Positions 13,272 to 26,350 of a DNA stretch of 64,000 bases are shown here, in pieces (position 1 is the stretch's first letter; the number at the start of each line of letters is the position of its first letter). The stretch comes from Tetrahymena elliotti 4EA. Its lineage: Eukaryota; Ciliophora; Oligohymenophorea; Hymenostomatida; Tetrahymenidae. The stretch covers positions 62,001-126,000 of the forward strand of contig AFXF02001781.1 in assembly GCA_000231825.2 (NCBI GenBank), written 5' to 3'. Both the position numbers and the translations under genes were made by a program. The notes beneath the pieces were generated by a model. It had not been told where the DNA came from, made no database searches, and saw nothing but the letters and a program-made list of their open reading frames with translations.

Positions 13272-13989
13272 AATAAGAAATGATTATCAAAACTAGCTTT
13301 ATAAAATGAATATCCCAATTCCTTCTTGATTACTAAATCTAATATTTTTTGTTTAAATAGCTCTTTTAAGCTGCTCTGAACAACTTTGATATATTGCTAA
13401 ATTAATTGATTTATCTAAAATTTGTTATATACTAAACTAATTGAGTTTTTTTAATATAATTATGAAATAATAATCATTAAAGAAATAAATGAAAATTAAA
13501 TTAAGAGATTCATTCTTGCAAATTTGTGATTCATAACAAAACGATGCACATTTAATTATTTCTTTATCTATCTATGTATCCATTTATCAATCTTATCAAT
13601 TTATTTATTAGACTCTATCTAAATAACTTTCTCTTAAAATAATTTATGTTACATCATAAAAAAATAAGAACCATTAAATTTAAAGTAAATTAAGCCTTTC
13701 ATCAAATATCCAACTGCATCAAATTCAAAGGCCTTCAAATTTATCAAAATAAAATAAGATTGTTAAAATAAATAATCTAATGCATCTATTTAAAAAGTAC
13801 CCAATCAAAACCATAAATTAATTTTTAATTTTAAATGTAAGTAATTCCATGTAAAAAACATTATCGGAATTGGAATTGAAAAAATATCTAAAACATTAAC
13901 TCAAAAATGAATGAAATTTGTTTTAAAATTTATTTTACTAACATAAAAAACTCTAAAAACTAGTATCAACTAATAATCAATTTATTAAT
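13272..13989. other. Intergenic
   Basis: AT-rich spacer between two same-strand (leftward) genes. It holds the 5' flank of the S11 gene and the 3' flank of the coiled-coil gene. No supported coding frame. A short TCTATCTATG simple stretch lies near 13563-13578. Confidence 0.5.
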
Positions 13990-16160
13990 TCATTAGGGAG
14001 TTGGCATAGTTATCATCTATTATTAAATTTATTCCCTTCTAACATGGTTTCTTTTAATCATAATGCCACTATCTGATACTTGTAGCACCTCTTTACAGAA
14101 TCTGGGAATGTCACTTAAAGAATTTGATAATGCATAACCCACTAAATTTTATGAATAAATTTATTTTAAAAGTAACAAAACATATTAAGAAAAAATTACA
14201 GTTATTTAATTTCTAAAATTCTGTGGTAAAAGGAGTAACTTTAAGCTAAGTTTCATACTGCTAATCAGAATTAGTTTAAGATGAAGTTCTATTAATCCAA
14301 GCACCAATATAAACAACTTCTTCATTTTAGTTTCTGATAATCTTAATTTAAAATCTCTATTTAGTTAAAAATTTAAAATGATGAGCATATAATTTTGTTT
14401 GTAAATTATTGGGATTACAGGTTAATGAAGAAACAAGTTCTAAGCTAGTTATATCTTTGTTTCAATTATGTATTTAGTCAATGAGCGATTTGATGGTAAT
14501 TTTGTTAGGTAGTTAAATAAATTCTATTTTGAGGAAAATGTGTTAATTTAATAACAATTTATCGATAAAAAAACTTACGCTATATAAATTTAATGTGTAA
14601 GGAGATTTATTAGAGCTATTAGAATTTATGTTTCCTGCTAATACGTCTTCTTGTTGCTTTCTTGATAAGTATGAATTTTTCTTATCATACATTCTTTTTT
14701 CATCTGGACTAAGCTTTTTCATTTCGAATTATAGGGTGTAGCTATCATCAATAAATATCTAAATTATTTAGACTTATTACTTAAAAAAATATTTTAAAGT
14801 AATTTTACAGATAAATTAGGATAAACCGATGTGTCATAAATATATAATTATTTAGGAACAAACTTATTGCAAATATTTATTAATTTATTAAAAATAACTC
14901 TCTCATAAACTCTGTATCTGAGTTAATAAATCCTTTGTATTTATGATTCATCATCTTCATCTCCAAAATCTTCACTAAATTAAGACTATTTTAAAAATTT
15001 TTAATTTTGTAATTGACTCTTAAACAAGAAATCATATTACTTTATATAAAAATGATATTTATTAGATTGATGGTCCAAGTTTATCAGAATCTAGGCCTTA
15101 AGTATTGTTTTTAATAATCTTTATTATCAATTGTTTTTCAAATATATCAGGAGTAGTTTTGTAAACATCACCAAGCTTGGCTGTAATTTGATCATTTTTA
15201 TACTAATTATTTTATTAAATGATTTTTAATGTATTTTTTCTTTAAATAAATATCAAATTGTTTGAGATCAAGAGATCAATCATACATAATACAATAAAAT
15301 TTGAACTGTAAATAAAAGAGATTTCTTACTTGAAGAGGGATAAACAACAGGTAAGGAGAAATATTTAAAGGTGCAATTTAGTTGTCATAAAAGATAGGTA
15401 TGTTGTAGAAGTTTATATATATCTAGTTATCAATATTTTTATAAGGAAAAAGCTTGTAAGATGACACTTAAGAACTTTAGGAAATATAAAATGATTGTTT
15501 ATACTTTTATTACTATTTAATTGTATTTTCTTATTATTCCAGAGAATCTCTAATTGATTAAAATCCATCCTAAAACATTTTTCTTGTTTGTGAAATCTCT
15601 TGCTTACGAATTAGCATCGATGCAATTGCATCTTTTGCTTTTATACTATCAGGTAAATCAAATCTTTAAGTTTTAACAACCTAAAATTAGCCTAAGCTCT
15701 TTAAAAGCTCATAACATCCTCCAATTTCTTTGCGTAAATTTTCTCTAAATTCAAATATTTAAAAATCTTAAATTCACTTATTCCTCCCGCATTATTTTTA
15801 AAATCTAAAATAAGAACTTCAATCAAAAAATGATTTTTATCAATAAGATAGATTGCCTAAAAATCCTAATTTGTAGAATCGAAATCCTCAAATAAGAGAG
15901 AAAATAAATAAATAATTTCTTTACATTTCCTTTTTAATATTGTTTTTTATTTTTTATTTTTGCTCTGAAACATTTTAAGGATCCTTATTATTTTCAAGTA
16001 TTTTTGTATAATTATGTAGCTATTTGTTGGTGACATATGTCACTAAAGAGTACATATGCTCAGATTTTGATTCAAAATCAATATGACCAACATTCATAAA
16101 ATCTTTGAGACTATTAACTTTTTTAGGCACAAAGATATCGACCTACTTTTTCTAAGACAT
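13990..16160 (-). CDS. Hypothetical protein with N-terminal coiled coil, multi-exon
   Basis: Not recognised. The start ATG (16158-16160) gives MSQKKQVDIFVPKKVNSLKD. A helical region follows, joined across a roughly 170-nt intron (KNNIKKE to IENLRKEIGGCYELLKSLGQ), with AIASMLIRKQEISQTRKMFQ further on. Later exons read ITAKLGDVYKTTPDIFEKQL, then QIQRIYQLRYRVYERVIFNK and KKLSPDEKRMYDKKNSYLSR. Introns near 15240-15340, 15010-15060, 14760-14810, 14530-14580 and 14150-14210 are needed to keep the frame. The end reads SDSGIMIKRNHVRREQIQ and stops at TGA 13990-13992. One segment near 14450 keeps an in-frame TGA in my model, so an intron is probably missed there. The mix of an N-terminal coiled coil and globular exons suggests a complex subunit, but I cannot name it. 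Confidence 0.55.
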
Positions 16161-16959
16161 TTTACTCCAAATATTAATACCTTTTTACTACTAAAATAAT
16201 TCGTTTACAAATTATTAATAAATTTATCAAAAAGTTGTAGCTGAAATAAATTATAAAAAATATGTGAATGTATCTTTTCATTATTTTAATAAATCTTAAA
16301 ATAAATCTAAGTTAATATATTCATTGAAAAAAAGCAATATTTAAGTGAAAAAGATAATAGAATTAAAATTTAATAAAAATAACCTAACATCTGAAAATAT
16401 TTTTGACAGATTAAATAGATAATACCAAAATAAATTCATTTCAAAATAAAGTTTCTTTATGTTTTAATTTTTTAAAAAGTTTCTAAAAAAATTATTTTAG
16501 TTTATAACAGAATGATAATAGTGAATTCATAAAGCTAGTATTACTATTAATTTACATCAATTCTTAAAATTTTTGGTGAGATTTTCATTCATTAATATAA
16601 ACTAAAAGAATTAAATTTAATTTTTACATTTTAAAATTTTTGAATAAATCTTTAGCTAATTTATTTTTTAGAAAAAAAAGTATTGTTTTTGCAAGATAAA
16701 CTGTGTACTTAAGTTATTCACTTTTAAAAAATTTTTGATATTTTTATTGACACAAAGAAATACATTAGTAATTAAAGAAAATAAATATTAAATTGATTTT
16801 GAATACTTTTTACTCCTAAAATTATTTTAATGTAAAATATTTTTATAATTTCTAATCAAAATTATTTTAAAAATCATTTTAACTAGTTTGTTGGTTGCTT
16901 ATCATATGAGCAAAAACAAAAGCATTTATTAAGATATTAATTAATAGTAATTATGTATT
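16161..16959. other. Intergenic
   Basis: AT-rich spacer between two leftward genes. I see no coding frame, RNA gene or repeat array in it. Confidence 0.5.
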
Positions 16960-19896
16960 TCATAATATAGGTTGAGTTCCATTCCAATCTACACTTATGT
17001 CTTTACCCCATTTCGTGCGCATGACAAGCTCTATAACAGGAATCATGTCATCATCTTCATCGGTTTTTTTGTTAAATAGAAAATGCTATTAGTCAGAAGA
17101 TTGTGAAGAAATATAGTTGGATTTAGCATATTTTTTCTATGTGACTGTTAAAATAATTCTATCTTATGGGTTATACAGCTCATCATAATATACTAAATCA
17201 AAGTGTGGTTGTTAGGTTTTTTCATTAGCTCTAAAATCTTTTGCAAATATAACTGAATAATGATACTCCTTACATATAATCCAAATAGGGAAAAGAGGAG
17301 TTTTTAAATAGGAACCCACTTCTATATACTTTAGGTGTTCAAATATTGTGAGGAAACCAAATTAAGAGCGATTATCTATACCTTTAAGCTTATAATCACC
17401 ATCTAATACTTTTTCTCCATCAAAACAATTAGAGCGGGCTCTGCCTGTTAAGAAAAGATTAACTTATTCTTAAGAACAATGCCCGTGGTGACCTATAAGA
17501 GCATTATCAGCACTATCCATTTCTTCTTAAATAGCTTTGATTCCTTTTGTCAATATCACGCTATATAGAAAAGTAGTAACTCCTTAATTATGTTATCCAA
17601 TATAATCTGATTTATAAGCATGTAAAGCATCATAAGCTTACTCTATGGATTAAACCTTTGTTGAGATATAACCACAACACTCTATCGGAACTGACTAAGA
17701 AGTACTACTAGCTCCTGATTAATTTTAAATTATTGCAAAACGAATAGAACCATCTTCTCCTCTGCAATTGTATAATATTTCTGCCAATCCAGCAACCAAG
17801 CAGTTTTCTTTAATAATCTTATTTTTATAATCTTATAGATTTCTTCCTGCAGTTTATGATATTGTAGGATAGACAAAAAATAAATATTTTAAATAAAAGG
17901 CCTAGACACATGCAATAACTCCACATGGACCACCTTCTTTTTAGAAGAGACCATAAAAACAGTCATCATTATCATTCAAAATAAATCCTTAAGACCATGA
18001 GGCAGGAAGAAATTTATTTTATGATTAATTAAAAAGAAGTTTTTTGATTTCTTAAACTTCTGTACCACTGAGGGTCTATACATTCTTCTTAGAGAAAGTT
18101 TATATTCCTGCTGTTTTAGAGAAATTGATTTTAGGTGGCGAGAAATTAAAATTGACTTTTCCTGGTTCAAATAAGTTAATTTTTGCATGTTCTGTGTCAC
18201 TAAAATTTGATCCTACTTATTATTCTTTGGCTTCAATCTAACTTGCTTTTCTTCTGTTTTTTTAATTATTAGAAAAATCTAAGTCGTCATCTTCTTCAAA
18301 TATTCCTTTTTTTTTCTTTGGATTCTCAAATTATTTAACAGAATCAACAACTTAATTTCCTCCGAGTATTTTATCAAAATCATCCTCTTCATTAATCTAA
18401 TTTAGGTGATTTTAAGAGGACTGCTTATTATATTCTAAAGGGACATCATCCTACTTTTTCTTTTTATTGAAGAAATTAAATTATTTTGTGTTTGATTCTT
18501 CAGTATTTTTTTCAGTTTGATCTTATGGTTAAGTAAATTCATTTTGATTTGATTTGCTTTAACGAGATGCAGGTCTTTTCTATTCAACATTTTCACTGTG
18601 CAATTCATGGCTGTTATTGCTATTTATTTTGTTTGGCATTGAAGAAAGTAATTAAGATTAATTTGTAACTTCTCCAAATAAAGGGTCATTAAAATCTAAC
18701 TTATTATTTTAGACACTACCTTAATTTATCAATTCATTAAAATTGTTAAAAAATTCTGAATTTTAATTCTTTGTGGTTGTTACATTACTGTTTGTAACAT
18801 TTGTCTCTTATAGCCCACTAAAACTTGTTCTTATTGAAGTTATTTAATCGCTTTGCTGCAAATTTTTTTTATCACCACCAGATGATGGAGGTCTTACTAC
18901 TTTTTTCATATTTCCTCTTCTTGATTCAAATTTGAATTCACCATCATCGTTATTCGAATTTGAAGACTAATTGAAATTTTTGGTTAAGTTAGTCTCTACA
19001 AGAGGAGAAGTAGTATCATTGTGTGTATTAGCAGGATATATGCCAACTTGTTGAGGAGTTCCAATATTTTATCCGCTGTTGCTATTGCTACTTTTTTTGC
19101 TTTAATCATCAAAATAAGATAAATAATCACCATCTTTTTCTTATAAGAAATCTTTTCTTCCTTGCTATTATTAATTTCCTTTGCTATTATTTGGATTTTA
19201 AGTTATTTAACCTGCTGATTTAGGTGGTTTTGATTAATCTCCTGCTAAAATTTATGGATAACTTAAAGAATTTTGATTCATCCATGGCTAGTTAGATGTA
19301 TGTGGTTAGCTATTGCTTGAAGTATTGCTAATATGAGAACCAAAACCAGAATTATTTGCACTGGATTTAGAATTCAAATATGAATTCACTCCTATATTAT
19401 TACTGCCGTTACTTATATTTGAATTTCCATTGGATATATTACTTGAGTAATTATTATCGCTTAGAGGCCTATGATTGTTAAATACTGTTGTATTGGTTAT
19501 CTTTGAAGATATATTTGTTTATGAACCATAAACACTCTCTTAATATTCCTAATTTTTAACATTTTAGCTATAAACAGATTATCCTTCATCAAAATTTGTG
19601 TTTGTTTTATCACCACTTAATCCTGTATTCTGCTATCTTCCTTTGAATTTCGAAAATAAGTAATCTGTTAAAGTCTCTAACATTGTTTATTATGGCTAGA
19701 TTTTTTATTTATTATTTTTAATTAGCCTCTCCATTGAGAGAAATTTTATTAAGTCTAGCTTTGTCATTTTGATTCTTGGCCTTTTATCCTCCTTTTCAAA
19801 TACATCTAATGAATTTTTATATCCTAATTTTAAAAAAAACTCTCTTATCAGGCTCCTTGCTAAATCTTCAGGGCCTACTTAATTTTCTAAATCCAT
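16960..19896 (-). CDS. MINDY-family deubiquitinase (MINDY-3/4 type) with LisH-like N-terminus
   Basis: A predicted cysteine protease that cleaves Lys48-linked ubiquitin chains. One exon of 979 codons runs from ATG 19896 to TGA 16960-16962. The N-terminus has a LisH-like helix pair (DLARSLIREFFLKLGYKNSL), and the next 550 residues are a Ser/Asn/Gln-rich linker. The C-terminal 350 residues are the MINDY catalytic domain, beginning ILNDNDDCFYGLFQKEGGPC. The catalytic Cys is in GGPCGV (17923-17925). NLFLTGRARSNCFDGEKVLD, GFLTIFEHLKYIEVGSYLK and the catalytic His in KEYHYSVIF (17260-17262) follow. The frame stays open upstream of the chosen ATG to about 20095 without another ATG. A candidate first exon with an ATG at 20367 could splice onto it, adding about 110 residues. 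It is divergent from the lipid kinase gene. Confidence 0.88.
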
Positions 19897-20687
19897 ATCC
19901 TTAGTTAAATAGTTGATAAATTTTGTAGTAAACTCTTAATCTAATTGATTTATTTAATTAAAGTATGCTTTGAATTCAGTCCTATTTTGATTAGCTTGTT
20001 TGTTTGTTGGTTGGTTGGACTAATTAATTTTGAAGGTTGTTTATAAATTAAATTAATAATTTGTTTTGATTATTTCAAAATTTTTTTTTTAATTCTATTT
20101 TTGAAGACTTCACAAAATGAAGTAAGAAGTTAATATTTTTAATTAAATTTAAGTAAATTTGATTTAACTAAATGAAAGTATGTGCATTCAAATCTATTAT
20201 CCAAGTTCTTTTATTTTTTAAATTCTTTGAAAAATTCTATAAGATAATATTCAAATTTCTATTTTATAAGTCATCTGAGAATTTTAAATACATGGACTTC
20301 TTCATCAATATTCTATCTATCTATCTATCAATTGTCTTTGAGGTATATGAGTACTCAGTAGTTTCATCTCAAAGTTAGCTCTAATAATTATTCATGAAAC
20401 AATTTTAATCAAAAAAATCAATACTTTGAAAAATTTAATTGAAAAACCTAAATGGGAAATACTCTTTGAAGATTTTACATAAAAACACTTAAATTATGGT
20501 TTACAGTATTTAACATTAATATTTTTAACTCTCTGAAAAATATATGTTATCAGGTATAAAATCTTTACCAATTAATTGATTTTTATAATATTTGTTGTTG
20601 GCATGTATTAATGAGAAGAGTAATTATATTTGTTCATAAAGTAATATATTAAAGAAATAAATTAAAGAATAAGAGTAAGGCGTAAAA
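19897..20687. other. Divergent intergenic region, may hold 5' exon of the MINDY gene
   Basis: Shared upstream region of the MINDY gene (-) and the kinase gene (+). On the minus strand 20095-19897 is open in the MINDY frame (for example FKAYFNQINQLDQEF). A short frame from ATG 20367 (MKLLSTHIPQRQLIDRQ) could be its first exon through a GT..AG intron of about 200 nt. The plus-strand hydrophobic frame near 20172 looks like a shadow. Confidence 0.4.
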
Positions 20688-22802
20688 ATGGAACAAGATT
20701 AAACATTCTAAAGTGATTTAAAAGCAAAATTAACAAATAATATCGAACTTGTATCAAATAATTATAATATAGGTTCAGAGGCACCTTATTAAACGATGCA
20801 TACTCAACAATCTACTAGAACTTTAGATACATAAATTAATCAGCAACAACAATAACAATAGATTTAGTAGAATAAAAATTAAAATCCATTTTACTCAGAA
20901 AAATAACAATCTAAAAGTAAGTTACTTATTCATATAGATTCCCTTAACTTTGAAATTTATTTTTAACTTAAAAATATCAAAAGACATAGACATCTCAGAT
21001 GATATTGAAATTGTAAAAAAAGATTCTTCTAGTATTATGGAGAAAAAAAACTTAAAAGAACAATTGATTGCAAATTATCAAGAAATTATGTTTGAGCCTG
21101 ATTTTACATTTTTTTTATTCGTTAATTCAACCAGCGGAGGTAATTAGGCAGCTAATTTTATCAAGATTCAGGTAGTTTATTAGCTATTTAAATGTGTTTT
21201 TTATTCAAATATTATTAATACAAGGCTGAAAGAATCAATTTTGTACTAGACATGAGTAAAGATGGTAAAGAAACATTTCAAGTTGAAGTCTTTTTTTACG
21301 ATTTAAAAAATGCACAAAACAAAGAAAGAGGATTTACTCTATTGAAGAATAAATAGGACAGTGGTATATTAAGAAGTGTAAGTTTTAGGTTAATTATTAC
21401 TTAACTAAAAATAGGAAGGAAAAATATGAGAGCAATCGTTGGAGGAGGTGATGGAACTGTAATGTGGGTAATCTAAGAAATGCTTGCAAAAAAATGTGAT
21501 TTGAATAATATTCCTATTGGTATTGTGCCTTTTGGTACAGGAAATGACTTCTCTAGAGTATTAGGTAACTTTGATTCTATTTATAATTTAATATTTTTGT
21601 TCATTTAATTAATTTATATCAGGTTGGGGAGGAGGTGTTTCTGATGATTTCATCGGTAAAAACCTAAAAGGTCTTAAAGAAATGGTTAAGAAATGGATTA
21701 AAGCCAAAGTAGCTCCTTTTGATATATGGGAAATCAAATTTAAAGCTGGAGAGGTATTCATGCTTTTTTTTGATTTTGCCTAAATTAAAAAACATAATTA
21801 AAGAAAGGATCGTTTAAAAGAATTGAGAAGGAAAATGGAAAGGCTGTTAAAAAAGATTTAAGAGATAATAATGGAGAAATTTTAAAGGTTATGAAAAAGC
21901 CAATGTCAAATTATTTTAGTATTGGTATTGATGCTAGAATAGGAATAGGTTTTGATAAAAACAGAACCACTTCTTAAATAGGTAATAAGTGCGTTTACTG
22001 TTGGGAGGGATTCAAAAAAATATTTATAAGGACACCTAAAATATCATAGGTAGTTGATGCCTTAGAAGAACTTCATGAAGAAGATGTAAGCCAAGATAAG
22101 GTCTGACAAATTTAATTATTAAAAAATGCAAAAAAGTTAATTTTACTAAAAAATATAAAAATTAGATTTCTGAATTAGACATATCAATAGAAGATAGTTT
22201 TTCTAACAGATAAGTTGTTTTTAACACAAGAAGTGCTTCCATGGCTTTATCTGCTTCTTAAGCATGTAAATTAGTTACTTTTACCCTTTTATCTAATAAA
22301 GTAAATAGAATAACTTAGGGAGTCTTAGGCTAAGAGAATAGAAGATAAAAAGAATAACAACATATTGAAAGGAAATCCTGCATGTTTATTAGTCTTAAAT
22401 ATAAATTCCTATGCAGGGGGAACAAATAAAATATGGGGAAGCAGTCAAGGCTAGGTTGGATTGGAGAAGTTTAATCACAATAAAGTTTAAGATTAATTTT
22501 AAAAATAAGACTTTGGAGATGGTATGGTTGAGTTTGTATCTTTTACATCAGCTATTAGCTTGGCAAACGAGAGATTTATTAGTGGATAAGCTTCCAGAGT
22601 AGCGCAAGGCAAAGGTCCTTTTGTTTTAAAGTTTAAAAAAATGTCAGGAGAAAAAAATTAGACTCCAATCAAATCCTACTTTTAAATTGATGGCGAATAT
22701 TACTAAATAGATAATCCTGAATCAGTAAAAATTAAATAAAACAAATAAGTTCCAAATGGAAAAATTTAAGTACTTATCAACACCCAAGGCAATTCATACT
22801 GA
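20688..22802 (+). CDS. Diacylglycerol kinase
   Basis: Predicted to phosphorylate diacylglycerol to phosphatidic acid at membranes. The start MEQDQTFQSDLKAKL opens a Q-rich leader of about 75 residues. The catalytic domain follows: FFLFVNSTSGGNQAANF, then the nucleotide-binding loop AIVGGGDGTVMWV (21435-21470) and IPIGIVPFGTGNDFSRVLG. The accessory domain is marked by MSNYFSIGIDARIGIGFDKN and, near the C-terminus, by NPACLLVLNINSYAGGTNK, IWGSSQ and DGMVEFVSFTSAISLAN. At least six AT-rich introns interrupt the gene (near 20917-20983, 21170-21225, 21380-21420, 21560-21622, 21750-21805 and 22100-22165). It stops at TGA 22800-22802. No C1, PH or EF-hand domain is visible, so membrane recruitment must differ from most animal enzymes. 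Confidence 0.88.
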
Positions 22803-23707
22803 AATATATAAAAAAAGAAATATTAAGTATCAAATTAATAAAAATATATTATTTATTTTATCACACTTTTAAAAAAATTATAAAAAATAAATAAAAAATA
22901 TTTTATGAAAATGAAGAAAATCAGAATGTAAAAAATTAAGATATATGAGAAATTTATGTTACAATTAAAAATTACAATTTAGTAAAAAATTAAGCTGTTT
23001 TTGAAAGTTAAATAAAAATTTATAATTTTATCAAAGGACAAATAACTGTGTAAAAAATTCATTACTTTTTAGTTAATGTAATTTCTCATATCTATATATC
23101 CAAAAGATCCTGTTATAAATTAATTTTATTAAAAACAAACTAACAAATAACCTAATGAATGCTATACTTCAAATTAGTCAATATGATAGATTTCTGTCTC
23201 AAATTAATTTGTAATTGTAATAAAGAACAAGCAAACAAATATGTAAATTTAATAACTCAGTGAATATTAAAAACTCTATGGATATTTAAAATTTGTGTCA
23301 AGAAATAAGAAATTAACAAAATTGAATTCTTCAATCTGTGAATATAATAGAATTTTGAATTGAATTAATTAAAAACTTTTAAAATTTTGAAAAAAATAAA
23401 ATTATTTTTTAAAAGATTTTTGAAAAGCTAAATTATAATTTTAACAAAAAAGAAACAGAATATCTTAATAATAAGTAATTATTTTGCTATCTTAAAATCA
23501 GCGAATAAATAAATAATTGCACTGAATATTTATCAAAAATTTTAGAGAACTAAAAGTGATTTAATTAACAATTGAATGGATTCTTTTAATTATTTTACAT
23601 ACAGATTTATAACTTCACTGAATTAATTAAAAATATTCATTTTGACAATTAAACCTCAATATAAAAAATTCATTTAAGGTTTTAAAGATATTTAAGTAGT
23701 TTAAAAA
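22803..23707. other. Intergenic
   Basis: 3' flank of the kinase gene and 5' flank of the CFAP97-like gene. Strongly AT-rich, with no supported gene. The hydrophobic minus-strand frame that starts here and runs to 23848 is the shadow of the next gene's first exon. Confidence 0.5.
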
Positions 23708-26350
23708 ATGTTCAAAGCTCCTAATAAAATCATATTTAACCAAGATAAAAAAAAGGATTGGGAAATTCATTAATAAAAGATTTAAAATGTAAAATGCAGT
23801 GTTGATCATTAGAATAACAATAATAGCATAGTTAGGAAATAGAGCCATAATTTGTTTTAGTAGCTTGAGTTATAAAAATAAAATGATGTCCATGTCAAAC
23901 GATTACTTAGCATATAAGCTAATTCTTCAATGAGAACTTTTAATCTTAATTATTCAAATGCTACAAATATGAATAAAACTAATTCAAATTCAATCACAGC
24001 TGCTGGAAATATTACTGCCACTAATAAGAGTCATCACCTTGGAACTTTACATCAGGGATTTTTTAAAAAGTAAAAGCAATAAAGGGACTAAGAAAATCAA
24101 ATAATTTTTAGAAGAATTTAAGAGACAAAGAGCATATTTGATGTTAAAAAGTGGGAATAAGAAGCAGAAGAAAGAAAGAAAATTCTTTTAGTGATAAGCG
24201 AGTTTCCATAATATTATTAATAGACCTTAAATGCTAAAGCTCAACGTACAAGCAGTGAAAAGCAGGGCTCTGCTTTCAATTTTGGTAGTACAAAAAATAA
24301 TCTAAAAGATGAAGGAAAAGCTCACTATTAAAATGATTAAAATATTAAAAGTGCTACTTAAATTGGTAATTTTAACAATATGTCTACAATTTTTAAGGAC
24401 TAATCTTCAATTATAGATGTGAATAATTCTTCTCACATTTAATAACATTAATAGAATAATATAAATAATGAATCTATTTAGCTGGCTGATAACAATTCTT
24501 TAATAGCTACTAATAACTAATAATACAACTAAGATAAAGAAAAATTCCTTATAATTAGCAACATTACTGTACCCTCAAAATTTTATCATACAATGAATAG
24601 TAAGTTTCTTATTTGCTTAAAGAAGTAACCAAATTTCTTATTTTTTTATTATTTTAATAATATTATAAGGTGACACTGAGAGAACTAATTACTTAAAAAA
24701 GTTGATAAGGGATTAGCGTAAAATAATTTATAGAAAGACAGCTATAATACAAGATGAGCCTTATTTTACTGAAATTAAGATAGAACAAGGGTATGTATTT
24801 ACAAAAGATTTTATTAATACTTATAATCATTCATTAATATTTCTTAAAATTAGATAATTCATGGTTGAAATTGAAAATGCTAAAGGAGAAATATACAGAT
24901 ATTCTGTAGCAGAAGCTGAGGGTATTTTTATAATTCATTTATCAGATAGCAATAATTATTATTTTACTTTAATCAAGGAATTAAGTTCTTCTAAAAAGAT
25001 TGTCATGAAAATTTTTAAGAGCTCTTTTAAAAAATTCAATTAAATAAATATGATATGACAATACATTTTTTAAAACAGAAGTAACCAGTGCATTTACTTC
25101 CTATTGAAGCAAAAACTATTTACAAGCTTAGGTCTTTAAACCAAACTAAAAATTTTAATTCCACTGATTTACTTTCAAAAGGTGAAATTTAAGATAGCGA
25201 TGATGATCTAAATATTAAGAATAAATTAGGAGGTATTCATAATAAATCACTAGATGGAAATGCTAAAAGTGTCAACAAACATTTTTTTAAACCCTCTTTT
25301 TCAGAAGCTTAGCTTAACTAGAAAAGAAGATTAAATAGCTATTCACCTAAATAGAAAAATAGTTTCAATAAAAAATCTGAGTTAGTTTAATCTCAAGATA
25401 GTAAAAGATAAAAATAAATTTCAACATCAAACAAAGATTTAGAATTAAATAGCAAGAAAAATAACTTAAAATAACCTAATTTAAATTCAAAAGCAGTAAC
25501 AACCAAACCATAAAATTAATAAAATAACAACAACAAAAAGATCTCAGAAAAATCTCAAGAAAAACCAAAATAAATTTAAAATAAAATATAATAAACTAAA
25601 AATTAACAGAATAAAGTAGTCTAATAATAGAATTAAAAGAAAAATATTGTTAAAAATGATAAAAATATAAAAGAAGAATAGAATGAAAATACATACGAAG
25701 ATGAATATGATGATTTTGAGGATGATGAGGAAGAGTAAAAATAAAACGAGCTTTAGAAAAATGATAAACTAAATACAGAAGAAGAATATGAAGACCCCTT
25801 TGAAAAGTTTGAAGAGGAAGAAGAATAAAAGAAAAAAGAAGAATTGGAGAAATCAAACGAGTTAATAAATAACCATCCTACTCATCCTCATGAAGAATTA
25901 AATAAAAAAATGAATAAATTTTCGTTTAACGATACAGGCTATAAAAAGAATTTAAGCCAAGAGTCATTTTAATCTAAATAAAAGTAAAATAATGTTTTAG
26001 AGTAGTAGAATAATAATAGATAAGCAATACCTGAATAAAAATTGTCAGAAAAAGATAATAGCATACAAAGCAATTCAAAAATTGAAGAAGCTGTTCAAGA
26101 AAAGAAAAAGGAGAATTTGGTTGAATAGGAATAATATGAAGAAGAAGATTTTGATCTTGAAGATGATTCTGGAACTTAGTATGAAATAAATGAAGCTGAC
26201 CGTGAAATGACGGAAAATAAAAATTTAGAAAACAACTAAAATAATGAGTAAAAGAAAGAAGAAACTCTCAGCCAGTAGCAAAAAGGTCAAATGGATACTA
26301 AGAAATAACTAATAGATAAACAAGAAGATTATGAAGAGGAATTTGATTGA
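23708..26350 (+). CDS. CFAP97 (hemingway)-like protein with basic middle and acidic tail
   Basis: The first exon begins at ATG 23708 and reads MFKAPNKIIFNQDKKKDWEI. It continues with HQQKIQNVKCSVDHQNN and HNLFQQLELQKQNDVHVKRL. This W-x2-H then VK-x-SVD pattern resembles the start of CFAP97-type proteins, which are linked to axonemes and cilia; the similarity is modest. A Q/N-rich segment follows. After introns near 24602-24670, 24799-24853 and a 56-nt one near 24921-24977 come YFTEIKIEQGQFMVEIENA and HENFQELFQKIQLNKYD. The long C-terminal part is basic and Q/N-rich, then strongly acidic (TYEDEYDDFEDDEEEQ), ending QEDYEEEFD at TGA 26348-26350. A later in-frame ATG (23930) is less likely, since the upstream 74 codons look coding. 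Confidence 0.65.

Noticed and set aside
15760..15950. Protein-like reading of minus-strand sequence (for example EDFDSTNQDFQAIYL)
   Set aside because: It lies between a good donor and acceptor of a roughly 170-nt intron; splicing it out gives a continuous coiled coil. I treat it as a shadow frame, though RNA data could reverse this.
20172..20378. Plus-strand Phe/Lys-rich small protein
   Set aside because: Composition is typical of non-coding AT-rich sequence, and the other strand may carry a 5' exon of the MINDY gene.
23627..23848. Minus-strand hydrophobic small protein
   Set aside because: It is the antisense shadow of the first exon of the CFAP97-like gene, which is continuous with the downstream coding frame.
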